Shown here in pieces: positions 25,449 to 39,174 of a stretch of 64,000 nucleotides of DNA. The notes under the pieces are model-generated. The model worked only from the letters and a program-made list of their open reading frames with translations. It searched no databases and was not told where the DNA came from. How positions within the stretch are numbered: position 1 is the stretch's first letter; the number at the start of each line of letters is the position of its first letter. The position numbers and the translations under genes are program-made. Origin of the DNA: Bathymodiolus brooksi (lineage: Eukaryota > Mollusca > Bivalvia > Mytilida > Modiolidae); assembly GCA_963680875.1 (NCBI GenBank), contig OY804589.1, positions 16,140,028 through 16,204,027 on the forward strand. Reading direction: 5' to 3'.

Positions 25449-28400
25449 GCATTCGTCAGAGAGGTGTGACTTGTCTTTCCTGTCGTTAGAGTTGTAACAG
25501 TTGACGGTACATTCGTCTGAGAGGTGTGACTTTTCTTTCCTGTCGTTAGAGTTGTAACAGTTGACGGTACATTCGTCTGAGAGGTATGACTTGTCTTTCC
25601 TGTTGGTAGAGTTGTAACAGTTGACGGTACATTCGTCTAAGAGGTGTGACTTGCCTTTCCTCTTGGTAGAGTTGTAGTAGTTGACGGTACATTCGTCTGA
25701 GATGTGTTACTTTTCTTTCCTGTCGTTAGAGTTATAGTAGTTGACGGTACATTCGTCAGAGAGGTGTGATTTGTCTTTCCTGTCGTTAGAGTTGTAACAG
25801 TTGACGGTACATTCGTCTGAGAGGTATGACTTATCTTTCCTGTTGGTAGAGTTGTAACAATTGACGGTACATTCGTCTGAGAGGTGTGACTTGTCTTTCC
25901 TCTTGGTAGAGTTGTAGTAGTTGACGGTACATTCGTCTGAGATGTGTTACTTTTCTTTCCTGTCGTTAGAGTTATAGTAGTTGACGGTAAATTCGTCAGA
26001 GAGGTGTGACTTGTCTTTCCTGTCGTTAGAGTTGTAACAGTTGACGGTACATTCGTCTGAGAGGTATGACTTATCTTTCCTGTTGGTAGAGTTGTAACAG
26101 TTGACGGTACATTCGTCTGAGAGGTGTGACTTGTCTTTCCTCTTAGTAGAGTTGTAGTAGTTGACGGTACATTCGTCTGAGAGGTGTTACTTTTCTTTCC
26201 TGTCGTTAGAGTTGTAGTAGTTGACGGTACATTCGTCAGAGAGGTGTGACTTGTCTTTCCTGTCGTTAGAGTTGTAACAGTTGACGGTACATTCGTCTGA
26301 GAGGTATGACTTGTCTTTCCTGTCGTTAGAGTTGTAGTAGTTGACGGTACATTTGTCTGAGAAGTATGACTTGTCTTTCCTGTTGGTAGAGTTGTAACAG
26401 TTGACGGTACATTCGTCTAAGAGGTGTGACTTGTCTTTCCTCTTGGTAGAGTTGTAGTAGTTGACGGTACATTCGTCTGAGATGTGTTACTTTTCTTTCC
26501 TGTTGTTAGAGTTATAGTAGTTGACGGTACATTCGTCAGAGAGGTGTGATTTGTCTTTCCTGTCGTTAGAGTTGTAACAGTTGACGGTACATTCGTCTGA
26601 GAGGTATGACTTATCTTTCCTGTTGGTAGAGTTGTAACAATTGACGGTACATTCGTCTGAGAGGTGTGACTTGTCTTTCCTCTTGGTAGAGTTGTAGTAG
26701 TTGACGGTACATTCGTCTGAGATGTGTTACTTTTCTTTCCTGTCGTTAGAGTTATAGTAGTTGACGGTAAATTCGTCAGAGAGGTGTGACTTGTCTTTCC
26801 TGTCGTTAGAGTTGTAACAGTTGACGGTACATTCGTCTGAGAGGTATGACTTATCTTTCCTGTTGGTAGAGTTGTAACAGTTGACGGTACATTCGTCTGA
26901 GAGGTGTGACTTGTCTTTCCTCTTAGTAGAGTTGTAGTAGTTGACGGTACATTCGTCTGAGAGGTGTTACTTTTCTTTCCTGTCGTTAGAGTTGTAGTAG
27001 TTGACGGTACATTCGTCAGAGAGGTGTGACTTGTCTTTCCTGTCGTTAGAGTTGTAACAGTTGACGGTACATTCGTCTGAGAGGTATGACTTGTCTTTCC
27101 TGTCGTTAGAGTTGTAGTAGTTGACGGTACATTTGTCTGAGAAGTATGACTTGTCTTTCCTGTTGGTAGAGTTGTAACAGTTGACGGTACATTCGTCTAA
27201 GAGGTGTGACTTGTCTTTCCTCTTGGTAGAGTTGTAGTAGTTGACGGTACATTCGTCTGAGATGTGTTACTTTTCTTTCCTGTCGTTAGAGTTATAGTAG
27301 TTGACGGTACATTCGTCAGAGAGGTGTGACTTGTCTTTCCTGTCGTTAGAGTTGTAATAGTTGATGGTACATTCGTCTGAGAGGTGAGACTTGTCCTCCC
27401 TGTTGTTAGAGTTGTAACAGTTGACGGTACATTCGTCTGAGAGGTATGACTTGTCTTTCCTGTCGTTAGAGTTGTAGTAGTTGACGGTACATTTGTCTGA
27501 GAGGTGTGACTTTTCTTTCCTGTCGTTAGAGTTGTAGTAGTTGACGGTTCATTCGTCAGAGAGGTGTGACTTGTCTTTCCTGTCGTTAGAGTTGTAACAG
27601 TTGATGGTACATTCGTCTGAGAGGTATGACTTGTCTTTCCTGTTGGTAGAGTTGTAATAGTTGACGGTACATTTGTCTGAGAGGTGTGACTTGTCTTTCC
27701 TGTCGTTAGAGTTGTAGTTGTTGACGGTACATTCGTCAGAGAGGTGTGACTTGTCTTTCCTGTCGTTAGAGTTGTAACAGTTGACGGTACATTCGTCTGA
27801 GAGGTATGAATTGTCTTTCCTGTTATTAGAGTTGTAGTAGTTGACGGTACATTCGTCTGAGAGGTGTGACCTGTCTTTCCTATTGTTAGAGTTGCAGTAG
27901 TTGACGGTACATTCGTCTGAGAGGTATGACTTTTCTTTCCTGTCGTTAGAGTTGTAACAGTTGACGGTATATTCGTCTGAGAGGTGTGACTTGTCTTTCC
28001 TGTTGTTAGAGTTGTAGTAGTTGACGGAACATTCCTCTGAGAGGTGTGACTTGTCTTTCCTCTTGGTAGAGTTGTAGTAGTTGACGGTACATTCGTCTGA
28101 GAGGTGTGACTTGTCTTTCCTGTCGGTAGAGCTGTAACAGTTGACGGTACATTCGTCTGAGAGGTGAGACTTGTCCTCCCTGTTGTTAGAGTTGTAACAG
28201 TTGACGGTACATTCGTCTGAGAGGTGTGACTTGTCTTTCTTGTCGTTAGAGTTGTAACAGATGACTCTACATTCGTCTGAGAGGTGTTACATTTCTTTCC
28301 AGTCGTTAGAGTTGTAGTAGTAGACGGTGCATTCGTCAGAGAGGTGTGACTTGTCTTTCCTGTCGTTAGAGTTGTAACAGTTGACGGTACATTCGTCTGA

Positions 28401-28450
28401 GAGGTGTGACTTTTCTTTCCTGTCGTTAGAGTTGTAACAGTTGACGGTAC
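25449..28450. repeat. Block Y, copy 2
   Basis: The same order of rare units as 8157-11158 is found here; the one substitution I noticed is tgttgttag for tgtcgttag near 26504. The match ends near 28450, where this copy goes on with gtctaagagg and the 11158 region with gtctgagagg. Confidence 0.8.
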
Positions 28451-29040
28451 ATTCGTCTAAGAGGTGTGACTTGTCTTTCCTCTTGGTAGAGTTGTAGTAG
28501 TTGACGGTACATTCGTCTAAGATGTGTTACTTTTCTTTCCTGTCGTTAGAGTTATAGTAGTTGACGGTACATTCGTCAGAGAGGTGTGATTTGTCTTTCC
28601 TGTCGTTAGAGTTGTAACAGTTGACGGTACATTCGTCTGAGAGGTATGACTTATCTTTCCTGTTGGTAGAGTTGTAACAATTGACGGTGCATTCGTCTGA
28701 GAGGTGATACTTTTCTTTCCTGTCGTTAGAGATGTAGTAGTTGACGGTACATTCGTCAGAGAGGTGTGACTTGTCTTTCCTGTCGTTAGAGTTGTAACAG
28801 TTGACGGTACATTCGTCTGAGAGGTATGACTTGTCTTTCCTGTCGTTAGAGTTGTAGTAGTTGACGGTACATTTGTCTGAGAGGTGTGACTTTTCTTTCC
28901 TGTCGTTAGAATTCTAGTAGTTGACGGTACATTCGTCAGAGAGGTGTGACTTGTATTTCCTGTCGTTAGAGTTGTAACAGTTGACAGTACATTCGTCTGA
29001 GAGGTGTGACTTTTCTTTCCTGTCGTTAGATTTGTAACAG

Positions 29041-32000
29041 TTGACGGTACATTCGTCTGAGAGGTATGACTTGTCTTTCCTGTTGGTAGAGTTGTAACAG
29101 TTGACGGTACATTCGTCTAAGAGGTGTGACTTGCCTTTCCTCTTGGTAGATTTGTAGTAGTTGACGGTACATTCGTCTGAGATGTGTTACTTTTCTTTCC
29201 TGTCGTTAGAGTTATAGTAGTTGACGGTACATTCGTCAGAGAGGTGTGATTTGTCTTTCCTGTCGTTAGAGTTGTAACAGTTGACGGTACATTCGTCTGA
29301 GAGGTATGACTTATCTTTCCTGTTGGTAGAGTTGTAACAATTGACGGTACATTCGTCTGAGAGGTGTGACTTGTCTTTCCTCTTGGTAGAGATGTAGTAG
29401 TTGACGGTACATTCGTCTGAGATGTGTTACTTTTCTTTCCTGTCGTTAGAGTTATAGTAGTTGACGGTAAATTCGTCAGAGAGGTGTGACTTGTCTTTCC
29501 TGTCGTTAGAGTTGTAACAGTTGACGGTACATTCGTCTGAGAGGTATGACTTATCTTTCCTGTTGGTAGAGTTGTAACAGTTGACGGTACATTCGTCTGA
29601 GAGGTGTGACTTGTCTTTCCTCTTAGTAGAGTTGTAGTAGTTGACGGTACATTCGTCTGAGAGGTGTTACTTTTCTTTCCTGTCGTTAGAGTTGTAGTAG
29701 TTGACGGTACATTCGTCAGAGAGGTGTGACTTGTCTTTCCTGTCGTTAGAGTTGTAACAGTTGACGGTACATTCGTCTGAGAGGTATGACTTGTCTTTCC
29801 TGTCGTTAGAGTTGTAGTAGTTGACGGTACATTTGTCTGAGAAGTATGACTTTTCTTTCCTGTCGTTAGAGTTGTAGTAGTTGACAGTACATTTGTCTGA
29901 GAGGTGTGACTTTTCTTTCCTGTCGTTAGAGTTGTAGTAGTTGACGGTTCATTCGTCAGAGAGGTGTGACTTGTCTTTCCTGTCGTTAGAGTTGTAACAG
30001 TTGATGGTACATTCGTCTGAGAGGTATGACTTGTCTTTCCTGTTGGTAGAGTTGTAATAGTTGACGGTACATTTGTCTGAGAGGTGTGACTTGTCTTTCC
30101 TGTCGTTAGAGTTGTAGTTGTTGACGGTACATTCGTCAGAGAGGTGTGACTTGTCTTTCCTGTCGTTAGAGTTGTAACAGTTGACGGTACATTCGTCTGA
30201 GAGGTAAGAATTGTCTTTCCTGTTATTAGAGTTGTAGTAGTTGACGGTACATTCGTCTGAGAGGTGTGACCTGTCTTTCCTATTGTTAGAGTTGCAGTAG
30301 TTGACGGTACATTCGTCTGAGAGGTATGACTTTTCTTTCCTGTCGTTAGAGTTGTAACAGTTGACGGTATATTCGTCTGAGAGGTGTGACTTGTCTTTCC
30401 TGTTGTTAGAGTTGTAGTAGTTGACGGAACATTCCTCTGAGAGGTGTGACTTGTCTTTCCTCTTGGTAGAGTTGTAGTAGTTGACGGTACATTCGTCTGA
30501 GAGGTGTGACTTGTCTTTCCTGTCGTTAGAGTTGTAACAGTTGACGGTACATTGGTCTGAGAGGTATGACTTTTCTTTCCTGTCGGTAGAGCTGTAACAG
30601 TTGACGGTACATTCGTCTGAGAGGTGAGACTTGTCCTCCCTGTTGTTAGAGTTGTAACAGTTGACGGTACATTCGTCTGAGAGGTGTGACTTGTCTTTCT
30701 TGTCGTTAGAGTTGTAACAGATGACTCTACATTCGTCTGAGAGGTGTTACATTTCTTTCTTGTCGTTAGAGTTGTAGTAGTTGACGGTGCATTCGTCTGA
30801 GAGGTGTGACTTGTCTTTCCTGTCGTTAGAGTTGTAACAGTTGACGGTACATTCGTCTGAGAGGTGTGACTTTTCTTTCCTGTCGTTAGAGTTGTAACAG
30901 TTGACGGTACATTCGTCTAAGAGGTGTGACTTGTCTTTCCTCTTGGTAGAGTTGTAGTAGTTGACGGTACATTCGTCTGAGATGTGTTACTTTTCTTTCC
31001 TGTCGTTAGAGTTATAGTAGTTGACGGTACATTCGTCAGAGAGGTGTGATTTGTCTTTCCTGTCGTTAGAGTTGTAACAGTTGACGGTACATTCGTCTGA
31101 GAGGTATGACTTATCTTTCCTGTTGGTAGAGTTGTAACAATTGACGGTGCATTCGTCTGAGAGGTGATACTTTTCTTTCCTGTCGTTAGAGTTGTAGTAG
31201 TTGACGGTACATTCGTCAGAGAGGTGTGACTTGTCTTTCCTGTCGTTAGAGTTGTAACAGTTGACGGTACATTCGTCTGAGAGGTATGACCTGTCTTTCC
31301 TGTCGTTAGAGTTGTAGTAGTTGACGTTACATTTGTCTGAGAGGTGTGACTTTTCTTTCCTGTCGTTAGAATTCTAGTAGTTGACGGTACATTCGTCAGA
31401 GAGGTGTGACTTGTATTTCCTGTCGTTAGAGTTGTAACAGTTGACAGTACATTGGTCTGAGAGGTATGACTTGTCTTTCCTGCTGGTAGAGTTGTAGTAG
31501 TTGACGGTACATTTGTCTGGGAGGTGTGACTTGTCTTTCCTGTCGTTAGAGTTGTAGTAGTTGACGGTACATTCGTCACAGAGGTGTGATTTGTCTTTCC
31601 TGTCGTTAGAGTTGTAACAGTTGACGGTACATTCGTCTGAGAGGTATGACTTGTCTTTCCTGTTGTTAGAGTTGTAGTAGTTGACGGTGCATTCGTCTGT
31701 GAGGTGTGACCTGTCTTTCCTATTGTTAGAGTTGTAGTAGTTGACGGTACATTCGTCTGAGAGGTATGACTTTTCTTTTCTGTCGTTAGAGTTGTAACAG
31801 TTGACGGTATATTCGTCTGAGAGGTGTGACTTGTCCTTCCTGTTGTTAGAGTTGTAGTAGTTGACGAAACATTCCTCTGAGAGGTGTGACTTGTCTTTCC
31901 TGTTGCTAGAGTTGTAGTAGTTGACGGTACATTCGTCTGAGAGGTGTGACTTGTCTTTCCTGTCGGTAGAGTTGTAGTAGTTGACGGTACATTCGTCTGA

Positions 32001-33522
32001 GAGGTGTGACTTGTCTTTCCTGTCGTTAGATTTGTAACAGTTGACGGTACATTGGTCTGAGAGGTATGACTTTTCTTTCCTGTCGGTAGAGCTGTAACAG
32101 TTGACGGTACATTCGTCTGAGAGGTGAGACTTGTCCTCCCTGTTGTTAGAGTTGTAACAGTTGACGGTACATTCGTCTGAGAGGTGTGACTTGTCTTTCT
32201 TGTCGTTAGAGTTGTAACAGATGACTCTACATTCGTCTGAGAGGTGTTACTTTTCTTTCCAGTCGTTAGAGTTGTAGTAGTTGACGGTGCATTCGTCAGA
32301 GAGGTGTGACTTGTCTTTCCTGTCGTTAGAGTTGTAACAGTTGACGGTACATTCGTCTGAGAGGTGTGACTTTTCTTTCCTGTCGTTAGAGTTGTAACAG
32401 TTGACGGTACATTCGTCTGAGAGCTATGGCTTGTCTTTCCTGTTGGTAGAGTTGTAACAGTTGACGGTACATTCGTCTAAGAGGTGTGACTTGTCTTTCC
32501 TCTTGGTAGAGTTGTAGTAGTTGACGGTACATTCGTCTGAGATGTGTTACTTTTCTTTCCTGTCGTTAGAGTTATAGTAGTTGACGGTACATTCGTCAGA
32601 GAGGTGTGATTTGTCTTTCCTGTCGTTAGAGTTGTAACAGTTGACGGTACATTCGTCTGAGAGGTATGACTTATCTTTCCTGTTGGTAGAGTTGTAACAA
32701 TTGACGGTACATTCGTCTGAGAGGTGTGACTTGTCTTTCCTCTTGGTAGAGATGTAGTAGTTGACGGTACATTCGTCTGAGAGGTGTTACTTTTCTTTCC
32801 TGTCGTTAGAGTAGTAGTAGTTGACGGTACATTCGTCAGAGAGGTGTGACTTGTCTTTCCTGTCGTTAGAGTTGTAGTAGTTGACGGTACATTTGTCTGA
32901 GAGGTGTGACTTTTCTTTTCTGTCGTTAGAATTGTAGTAGTTGACGGTACATTCGTCAGAGAGGTGTGACTTGTCTTTCCTGTCGTTAGAGTTGTAACAG
33001 TTGACAGTACATTGGTCTGAGAGGTATGACTTGTCTTTCCTGTTGGTAGAGTTGTAGTAGTTGACGGTACATTTGTCTGGGAGGTGTGACTTGTCTTTCC
33101 TGTCGTTAGAGTTGTAGTAGTTGACGGTACATTCGTCACAGAGGTGTGACTTGTCTTTCCTGTTGTTAGAGTTGTAGTAGTTGACGGTGCATTCGTCTGT
33201 GAGGTGTGACCTGTCTTTCCTATTGTTAGAGTTGTAGTAGTTGACGGTACATTCGTCTGAGAGGTATGACTTTTCTTTCCTGTCGTTAGAGTTGTAACAG
33301 TTGACGGTACATTCGTCTGAGAGGTGTGACTTGTCTTTCCTGTTGTTAGAGTTGTAGTAGTTGACGGTACATTCCTCTGAGAGGTGTGACTTGTCTTTCC
33401 TGTTGTTAGAGTTGTAGTAGTTGACGGTACATTCGTCTGAGAGGTGTGACTTTTCTTTCCTCTTGGTAGAGTTGTAGTAGTTGACGGTACATTCGTCTGA
33501 GAGGTGTGACTTGTCTTTCCTG
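29041..33522. repeat. 4,684-bp tandem duplication, copy 1
   Basis: Landmarks 4,684 bp apart include ttgtcctccc units (30631/35315 and 32131/36815), gaattctagtag (near 31371/36055) and the tgatacttttc units (near 31166/35850). The period is 78 units plus 4 bp, because the first 4-bp insertion (33571) lies between the copies. A few single-base differences are visible, for example cttggtag versus gtcgttag near 30465/35149. Confidence 0.85.
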
Positions 33523-33724
33523 TTGGTAGAGGTCTATTAGTAGACGGTACATTCGTCTGAGAGGTGTGACTTGTTTGTTTTGCCTGTCGTTAGAGTTGTA
33601 GCAATTGACGGTACATTCGTCTGAGAGGTGTGACTTGTCTTTCCTGTCGTTAGAGTTGTAACAGTTGAAGGGACATTCGTCTGAGAGGTGTGACTTCTCT
33701 TTCCTGTTGGTAGAATTGTAGTAG
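33523..33724. repeat. Boundary units with 4-bp frameshifting insertion (copy 1 of 11)
   Basis: A distinctive unit, ggtctattagtagacgg (starting 33531), is followed by ttgtttgttttgcc at 33571-33584 in place of the usual ttgtctttcc. This is 4 bp longer and shifts the codon phase. Then come units with gtagcaattg and gttgaagggacattcg. In the Ser/Thr frame the boundary unit reads PSTNRPLPTGK. Confidence 0.9.
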
Positions 33725-36700
33725 TTGACGGTACATTCGTCTGAGAGGTATGACTTGTCTTTCCTGTTGGTAGAGTTGTAACAGTTGACGGTACATTCGT
33801 CTAAGAGGTGTGACTTGCCTTTCCTCTTGGTAGATTTGTAGTAGTTGACGGTATATTCGTCTGAGATGTGTTACTTTTCTTTCCTGTCGTTAGAGTTATA
33901 GTAGTTGACGGTACATTCGTCAGAGAGGTGTGATTTGTCTTTCCTGTCGTTAGAGTTGTAACAGTTGACGGTACATTCGTCTGAGAGGTATGACTTATCT
34001 TTCCTGTTGGTAGAGTTGTAACAATTGACGGTACATTCGTCTGAGAGGTGTGACTTGTCTTTCCTCTTGGTAGAGATGTAGTAGTTGACGGTACATTCGT
34101 CTGAGATGTGTTACTTTTCTTTCCTGTCGTTAGAGTTATAGTAGTTGACGGTAAATTCGTCAGAGAGGTGTGACTTGTCTTTCCTGTCGTTAGAGTTGTA
34201 ACAGTTGACGGTACATTCGTCTGAGAGGTATGACTTATCTTTCCTGTTGGTAGAGTTGTAACAGTTGACGGTACATTCGTCTGAGAGGTGTGACTTGTCT
34301 TTCCTCTTAGTAGAGTTGTAGTAGTTGACGGTACATTCGTCTGAGAGGTGTTACTTTTCTTTCCTGTCGTTAGAGTTGTAGTAGTTGACGGTACATTCGT
34401 CAGAGAGGTGTGACTTGTCTTTCCTGTCGTTAGAGTTGTAACAGTTGACGGTACATTCGTCTGAGAGGTATGACTTGTCTTTCCTGTCGTTAGAGTTGTA
34501 GTAGTTGACGGTACATTTGTCTGAGAAGTATGACTTTTCTTTCCTGTCGTTAGAGTTGTAGTAGTTGACAGTACATTTGTCTGAGAGGTGTGACTTTTCT
34601 TTCCTGTCGTTAGAGTTGTAGTAGTTGACGGTTCATTCGTCAGAGAGGTGTGACTTGTCTTTCCTGTCGTTAGAGTTGTAACAGTTGATGGTACATTCGT
34701 CTGAGAGGTATGACTTGTCTTTCCTGTTGGTAGAGTTGTAATAGTTGACGGTACATTTGTCTGAGAGGTGTGACTTGTCTTTCCTGTCGTTAGAGTTGTA
34801 GTTGTTGACGGTACATTCGTCAGAGAGGTGTGACTTGTCTTTCCTGTCGTTAGAGTTGTAACAGTTGACGGTACATTCGTCTGAGAGGTAAGAATTGTCT
34901 TTCCTGTTATTAGAGTTGTAGTAGTTGACGGTACATTCGTCTGAGAGGTGTGACCTGTCTTTCCTATTGTTAGAGTTGCAGTAGTTGACGGTACATTCGT
35001 CTGAGAGGTATGACTTTTCTTTCCTGTCGTTAGAGTTGTAACAGTTGACGGTATATTCGTCTGAGAGGTGTGACTTGTCTTTCCTGTTGTTAGAGTTGTA
35101 GTAGTTGACGGAACATTCCTCTGAGAGGTGTGACTTGTCTTTCCTGTCGTTAGAGTTGTAGTAGTTGACGGTACATTCGTCTGAGAGGTGTGACTTGTCT
35201 TTCCTGTCGTTAGAGTTGTAACAGTTGACGGTACATTGGTCTGAGAGGTATGACTTTTCTTTCCTGTCGGTAGAGCTGTAACAGTTGACGGTACATTCGT
35301 CTGAGAGGTGAGACTTGTCCTCCCTGTTGTTAGAGTTGTAACAGTTGACGGTACATTCGTCTGAGAGGTGTGACTTGTCTTTCTTGTCGTTAGAGTTGTA
35401 ACAGATGACTCTACATTCGTCTGAGAGGTGTTACATTTCTTTCTTGTCGTTAGAGTTGTAGTAGTTGACGGTGCATTCGTCTGAGAGGTGTGACTTGTCT
35501 TTCCTGTCGTTAGAGTTGTAACAGTTGACGGTACATTCGTCTGAGAGGTGTGACTTTTCTTTCCTGTCGTTAGAGTTGTAACAGTTGACGGTACATTCGT
35601 CTAAGAGGTGTGACTTGTCTTTCCTCTTGGTAGAGTTGTAGTAGTTGACGGTACATTCGTCTGAGATGTGTTACTTTTCTTTCCTGTCGTTAGAGTTATA
35701 GTAGTTGACGGTACATTCGTCAGAGAGGTGTGATTTGTCTTTCCTGTCGTTAGAGTTGTAACAGTTGACGGTACATTCGTCTGAGAGGTATGACTTATCT
35801 TTCCTGTTGGTAGAGTTGTAACAATTGACGGTGCATTCGTCTGAGAGGTGATACTTTTCTTTCCTGTCGTTAGAGTTGTAGTAGTTGACGGTACATTCGT
35901 CAGAGAGGTGTGACTTGTCTTTCCTGTCGTTAGAGTTGTAACAGTTGACGGTACATTCGTCTGAGAGGTATGACCTGTCTTTCCTGTCGTTAGAGTTGTA
36001 GTAGTTGACGTTACATTTGTCTGAGAGGTGTGACTTTTCTTTCCTGTCGTTAGAATTCTAGTAGTTGACGGTACATTCGTCAGAGAGGTGTGACTTGTAT
36101 TTCCTGTCGTTAGAGTTGTAACAGTTGACAGTACATTGGTCTGAGAGGTATGACTTGTCTTTCCTGCTGGTAGAGTTGTAGTAGTTGACGGTACATTTGT
36201 CTGGGAGGTGTGACTTGTCTTTCCTGTCGTTAGAGTTGTAGTAGTTGACGGTACATTCGTCACAGAGGTGTGATTTGTCTTTCCTGTCGTTAGAGTTGTA
36301 ACAGTTGACGGTACATTCGTCTGAGAGGTATGACTTGTCTTTCCTGTTGTTAGAGTTGTAGTAGTTGACGGTGCATTCGTCTGTGAGGTGTGACCTGTCT
36401 TTCCTATTGTTAGAGTTGTAGTAGTTGACGGTACATTCGTCTGAGAGGTATGACTTTTCTTTTCTGTCGTTAGAGTTGTAACAGTTGACGGTATATTCGT
36501 CTGAGAGGTGTGACTTGTCCTTCCTGTTGTTAGAGTTGTAGTAGTTGACGAAACATTCCTCTGAGAGGTGTGACTTGTCTTTCCTGTTGCTAGAGTTGTA
36601 GTAGTTGACGGTACATTCGTCTGAGAGGTGTGACTTGTCTTTCCTCTTGGTAGAGTTGTAGTAGTTGACGGTACATTCGTCTGAGAGGTGTGACTTGTCT

Positions 36701-38206
36701 TTCCTGTCGTTAGATTTGTAACAGTTGACGGTACATTGGTCTGAGAGGTATGACTTTTCTTTCCTGTCGGTAGAGCTGTAACAGTTGACGGTACATTCGT
36801 CTGAGAGGTGAGACTTGTCCTCCCTGTTGTTAGAGTTGTAACAGTTGACGGTACATTCGTCTGAGAGGTGTGACTTGTCTTTCTTGTCGTTAGAGTTGTA
36901 ACAGATGACTCTACATTCGTCTGAGAGGTGTTACTTTTCTTTCCAGTCGTTAGAGTTGTAGTAGTTGACGGTGCATTCGTCAGAGAGGTGTGACTTGTCT
37001 TTCCTGTCGTTAGAGTTGTAACAGTTGACGGTACATTCGTCTGAGAGGTGTGACTTTTCTTTCCTGTCGTTAGAGTTGTAACAGTTGACGGTACATTCGT
37101 CTGAGAGCTATGGCTTGTCTTTCCTGTTGGTAGAGTTGTAACAGTTGACGGTACATTCGTCTAAGAGGTGTGACTTGTCTTTCCTCTTGGTAGAGTTGTA
37201 GTAGTTGACGGTACATTCGTCTGAGATGTGTTACTTTTCTTTCCTGTCGTTAGAGTTATAGTAGTTGACGGTACATTCGTCAGAGAGGTGTGATTTGTCT
37301 TTCCTGTCGTTAGAGTTGTAACAGTTGACGGTACATTCGTCTGAGAGGTATGACTTATCTTTCCTGTTGGTAGAGTTGTAACAATTGACGGTACATTCGT
37401 CTGAGAGGTGTGACTTGTCTTTCCTCTTGGTAGAGATGTAGTAGTTGACGGTACATTCGTCTGAGAGGTGTTACTTTTCTTTCCTGTCGTTAGAGTAGTA
37501 GTAGTTGACGGTACATTCGTCAGAGAGGTGTGACTTGTCTTTCCTGTCGTTAGAGTTGTAGTAGTTGACGGTACATTTGTCTGAGAGGTGTAACTTTTCT
37601 TTTCTGTCGTTAGAATTGTAGTAGTTGACGGTACATTCGTCAGAGAGGTGTGACTTGTCTTTCCTGTCGTTAGAGTTGTAACAGTTGACAGTACATTGGT
37701 CTGAGAGGTATGACTTGTCTTTCCTGTTGGTAGAGTTGTAGTAGTTGACGGTACATTTGTCTGGGAGGTGTGACTTGTCTTTCCTGTCGTTAGAGTTGTA
37801 GTAGTTGACGGTACATTCGTCACAGAGGTGTGACTTGTCTTTCCTGTTGTTAGAGTTGTAGTAGTTGACGGTGCATTCGTCTGTGAGGTGTGACCTGTCT
37901 TTCCTATTGTTAGAGTTGTAGTAGTTGACGGTACATTCGTCTGAGAGGTATGACTTTTCTTTCCTGTCGTTAGAGTTGTAACAGTTGACGGTACATTCGT
38001 CTGAGAGGTGTGACTTGTCTTTCCTGTTGTTAGAGTTGTAGTAGTTGACGGTACATTCCTCTGAGAGGTGTGACTTGTCTTTCCTGTTGTTAGAGTTGTA
38101 GTAGTTGACGGTACATTCGTCTGAGAGGTGTGACTTTTCTTTCCTCTTGGTAGAGTTGTAGTAGTTGACGGTACATTCGTCTGAGAGGTGTGACTTGTCT
38201 TTCCTG
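33725..38206. repeat. 4,684-bp tandem duplication, copy 2
   Basis: This copy reproduces 29041-33522 in order. Two extra units (about 38207-38326) are then present before the boundary unit, so the boundary units lie 4,804 bp apart while the blocks lie 4,684 bp apart. Confidence 0.85.
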
Positions 38207-38326
38207 TCGTTAGAGTTGTAACAGTTGACGGTACATTGGTCTGAGAGGTATGACTTTTCTTTCCTGTTGTTAGAGTTGTAACAGTTGACGGTACATTCGT
38301 CTGAGAGGTGTGACTTGTCTTTCCTG

Positions 38327-38528
38327 TTGGTAGAGGTCTATTAGTAGACGGTACATTCGTCTGAGAGGTGTGACTTGTTTGTTTTGCCTGTCGTTAGAGT
38401 TGTAGCAATTGACGGTACATTCGTCTGAGAGGTGTGACTTGTCTTTCCTGTCGCTAGAGTTGTAACAGTTGAAGGGACATTCGTCTGAGAGGTGTGACTT
38501 CTCTTTCCTGTTGGTAGAATTGTAGTAG
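38327..38528. repeat. Boundary units with 4-bp insertion (copy 2)
   Basis: The same series occurs as at 33523, with ggtctattag at 38335 and ttgtttgttttgcc at 38375-38388. The gtcgctag variant near 38453 distinguishes it. The 4-bp insertion is partly compensated 0.8 kb to the right by the 1-bp deletion at 39180. Confidence 0.9.
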
Positions 38529-39174
38529 TTGACGGTACATTCGTCAGAGAGGTGTGACTTGTCTTTCCTGTCGTTAGAGTTGTAACAGTTGACGGTACAT
38601 TCGTCTGAGAGGTATGACTTTTCTTTCCTGTCGTTAGAGTTGTAGTAGTTGACGGTACATTCGTCTGAGAGGTGTGATTTTTCTTTCCTGTCGTTAGAGT
38701 TGTAACAGTTGACGGTACATTCGTCTGAGAGGTGTGACTTGCCTTTCCTGTCGTTAGAGTTGTAACAGTTGAAGGGACATTCGTCTGAGAGGTGTGACTT
38801 CTCTTTCCTGTTGGTAGAATTGTAGTAGTTGACGCTACATTCGTCAGAGAGGTGTGACTTGTCTTTCCTGTCGTTAGAGTTGTAACAGTTGACGGTACAT
38901 TCGTCTGAGAGGTGTGACTTTTCTTTCCTGTCGTTAGAGTTGTAGTAGTTGACGGTACATTCGTCAGAGAGGTGTGACTTGTCTTTCCTGTCTTTAGAGT
39001 TGTAACAGTTGAAGGTAGATTCGTCTGAGAGGTGTGACTTTTCTTTCCTGTCGTTAGAGTTGTAACAGTTGAGGGTACATTCGTCTGAGAGGTGTGACTT
39101 GTCTTTCCTGTCGTTAGAGTTGTAACAGTTGACGGTACATTCGTCAGAGATGTGTGACTTGTCTTTCCTGTCGT

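Larger units (their letters stand above)
1..33570 (-). pseudogene. Left arm: Ser/Thr frame heavily interrupted by amplified stop codons
   Basis: The 60-bp repeat is the same, but two stop-creating variants of the Ser/Thr frame are built into the higher-order repeats. The first is gtctaag (Gln CAG to TAG), about 30 occurrences by eye. The second is ctttcatgtcg (a TGA spanning the Thr-Gly junction), about a dozen occurrences left of base 25360. The alternative Cys-containing frame is also stopped repeatedly, by ggtgttac or gatgtgttac (TAA) and ggttcatt (TGA). Open pieces such as 347-1009, 30917-31579 and 32477-33139 (220 residues each) start only at GTG variants. If the array was once coding, this end no longer can be read as one protein. 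Confidence 0.5.
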
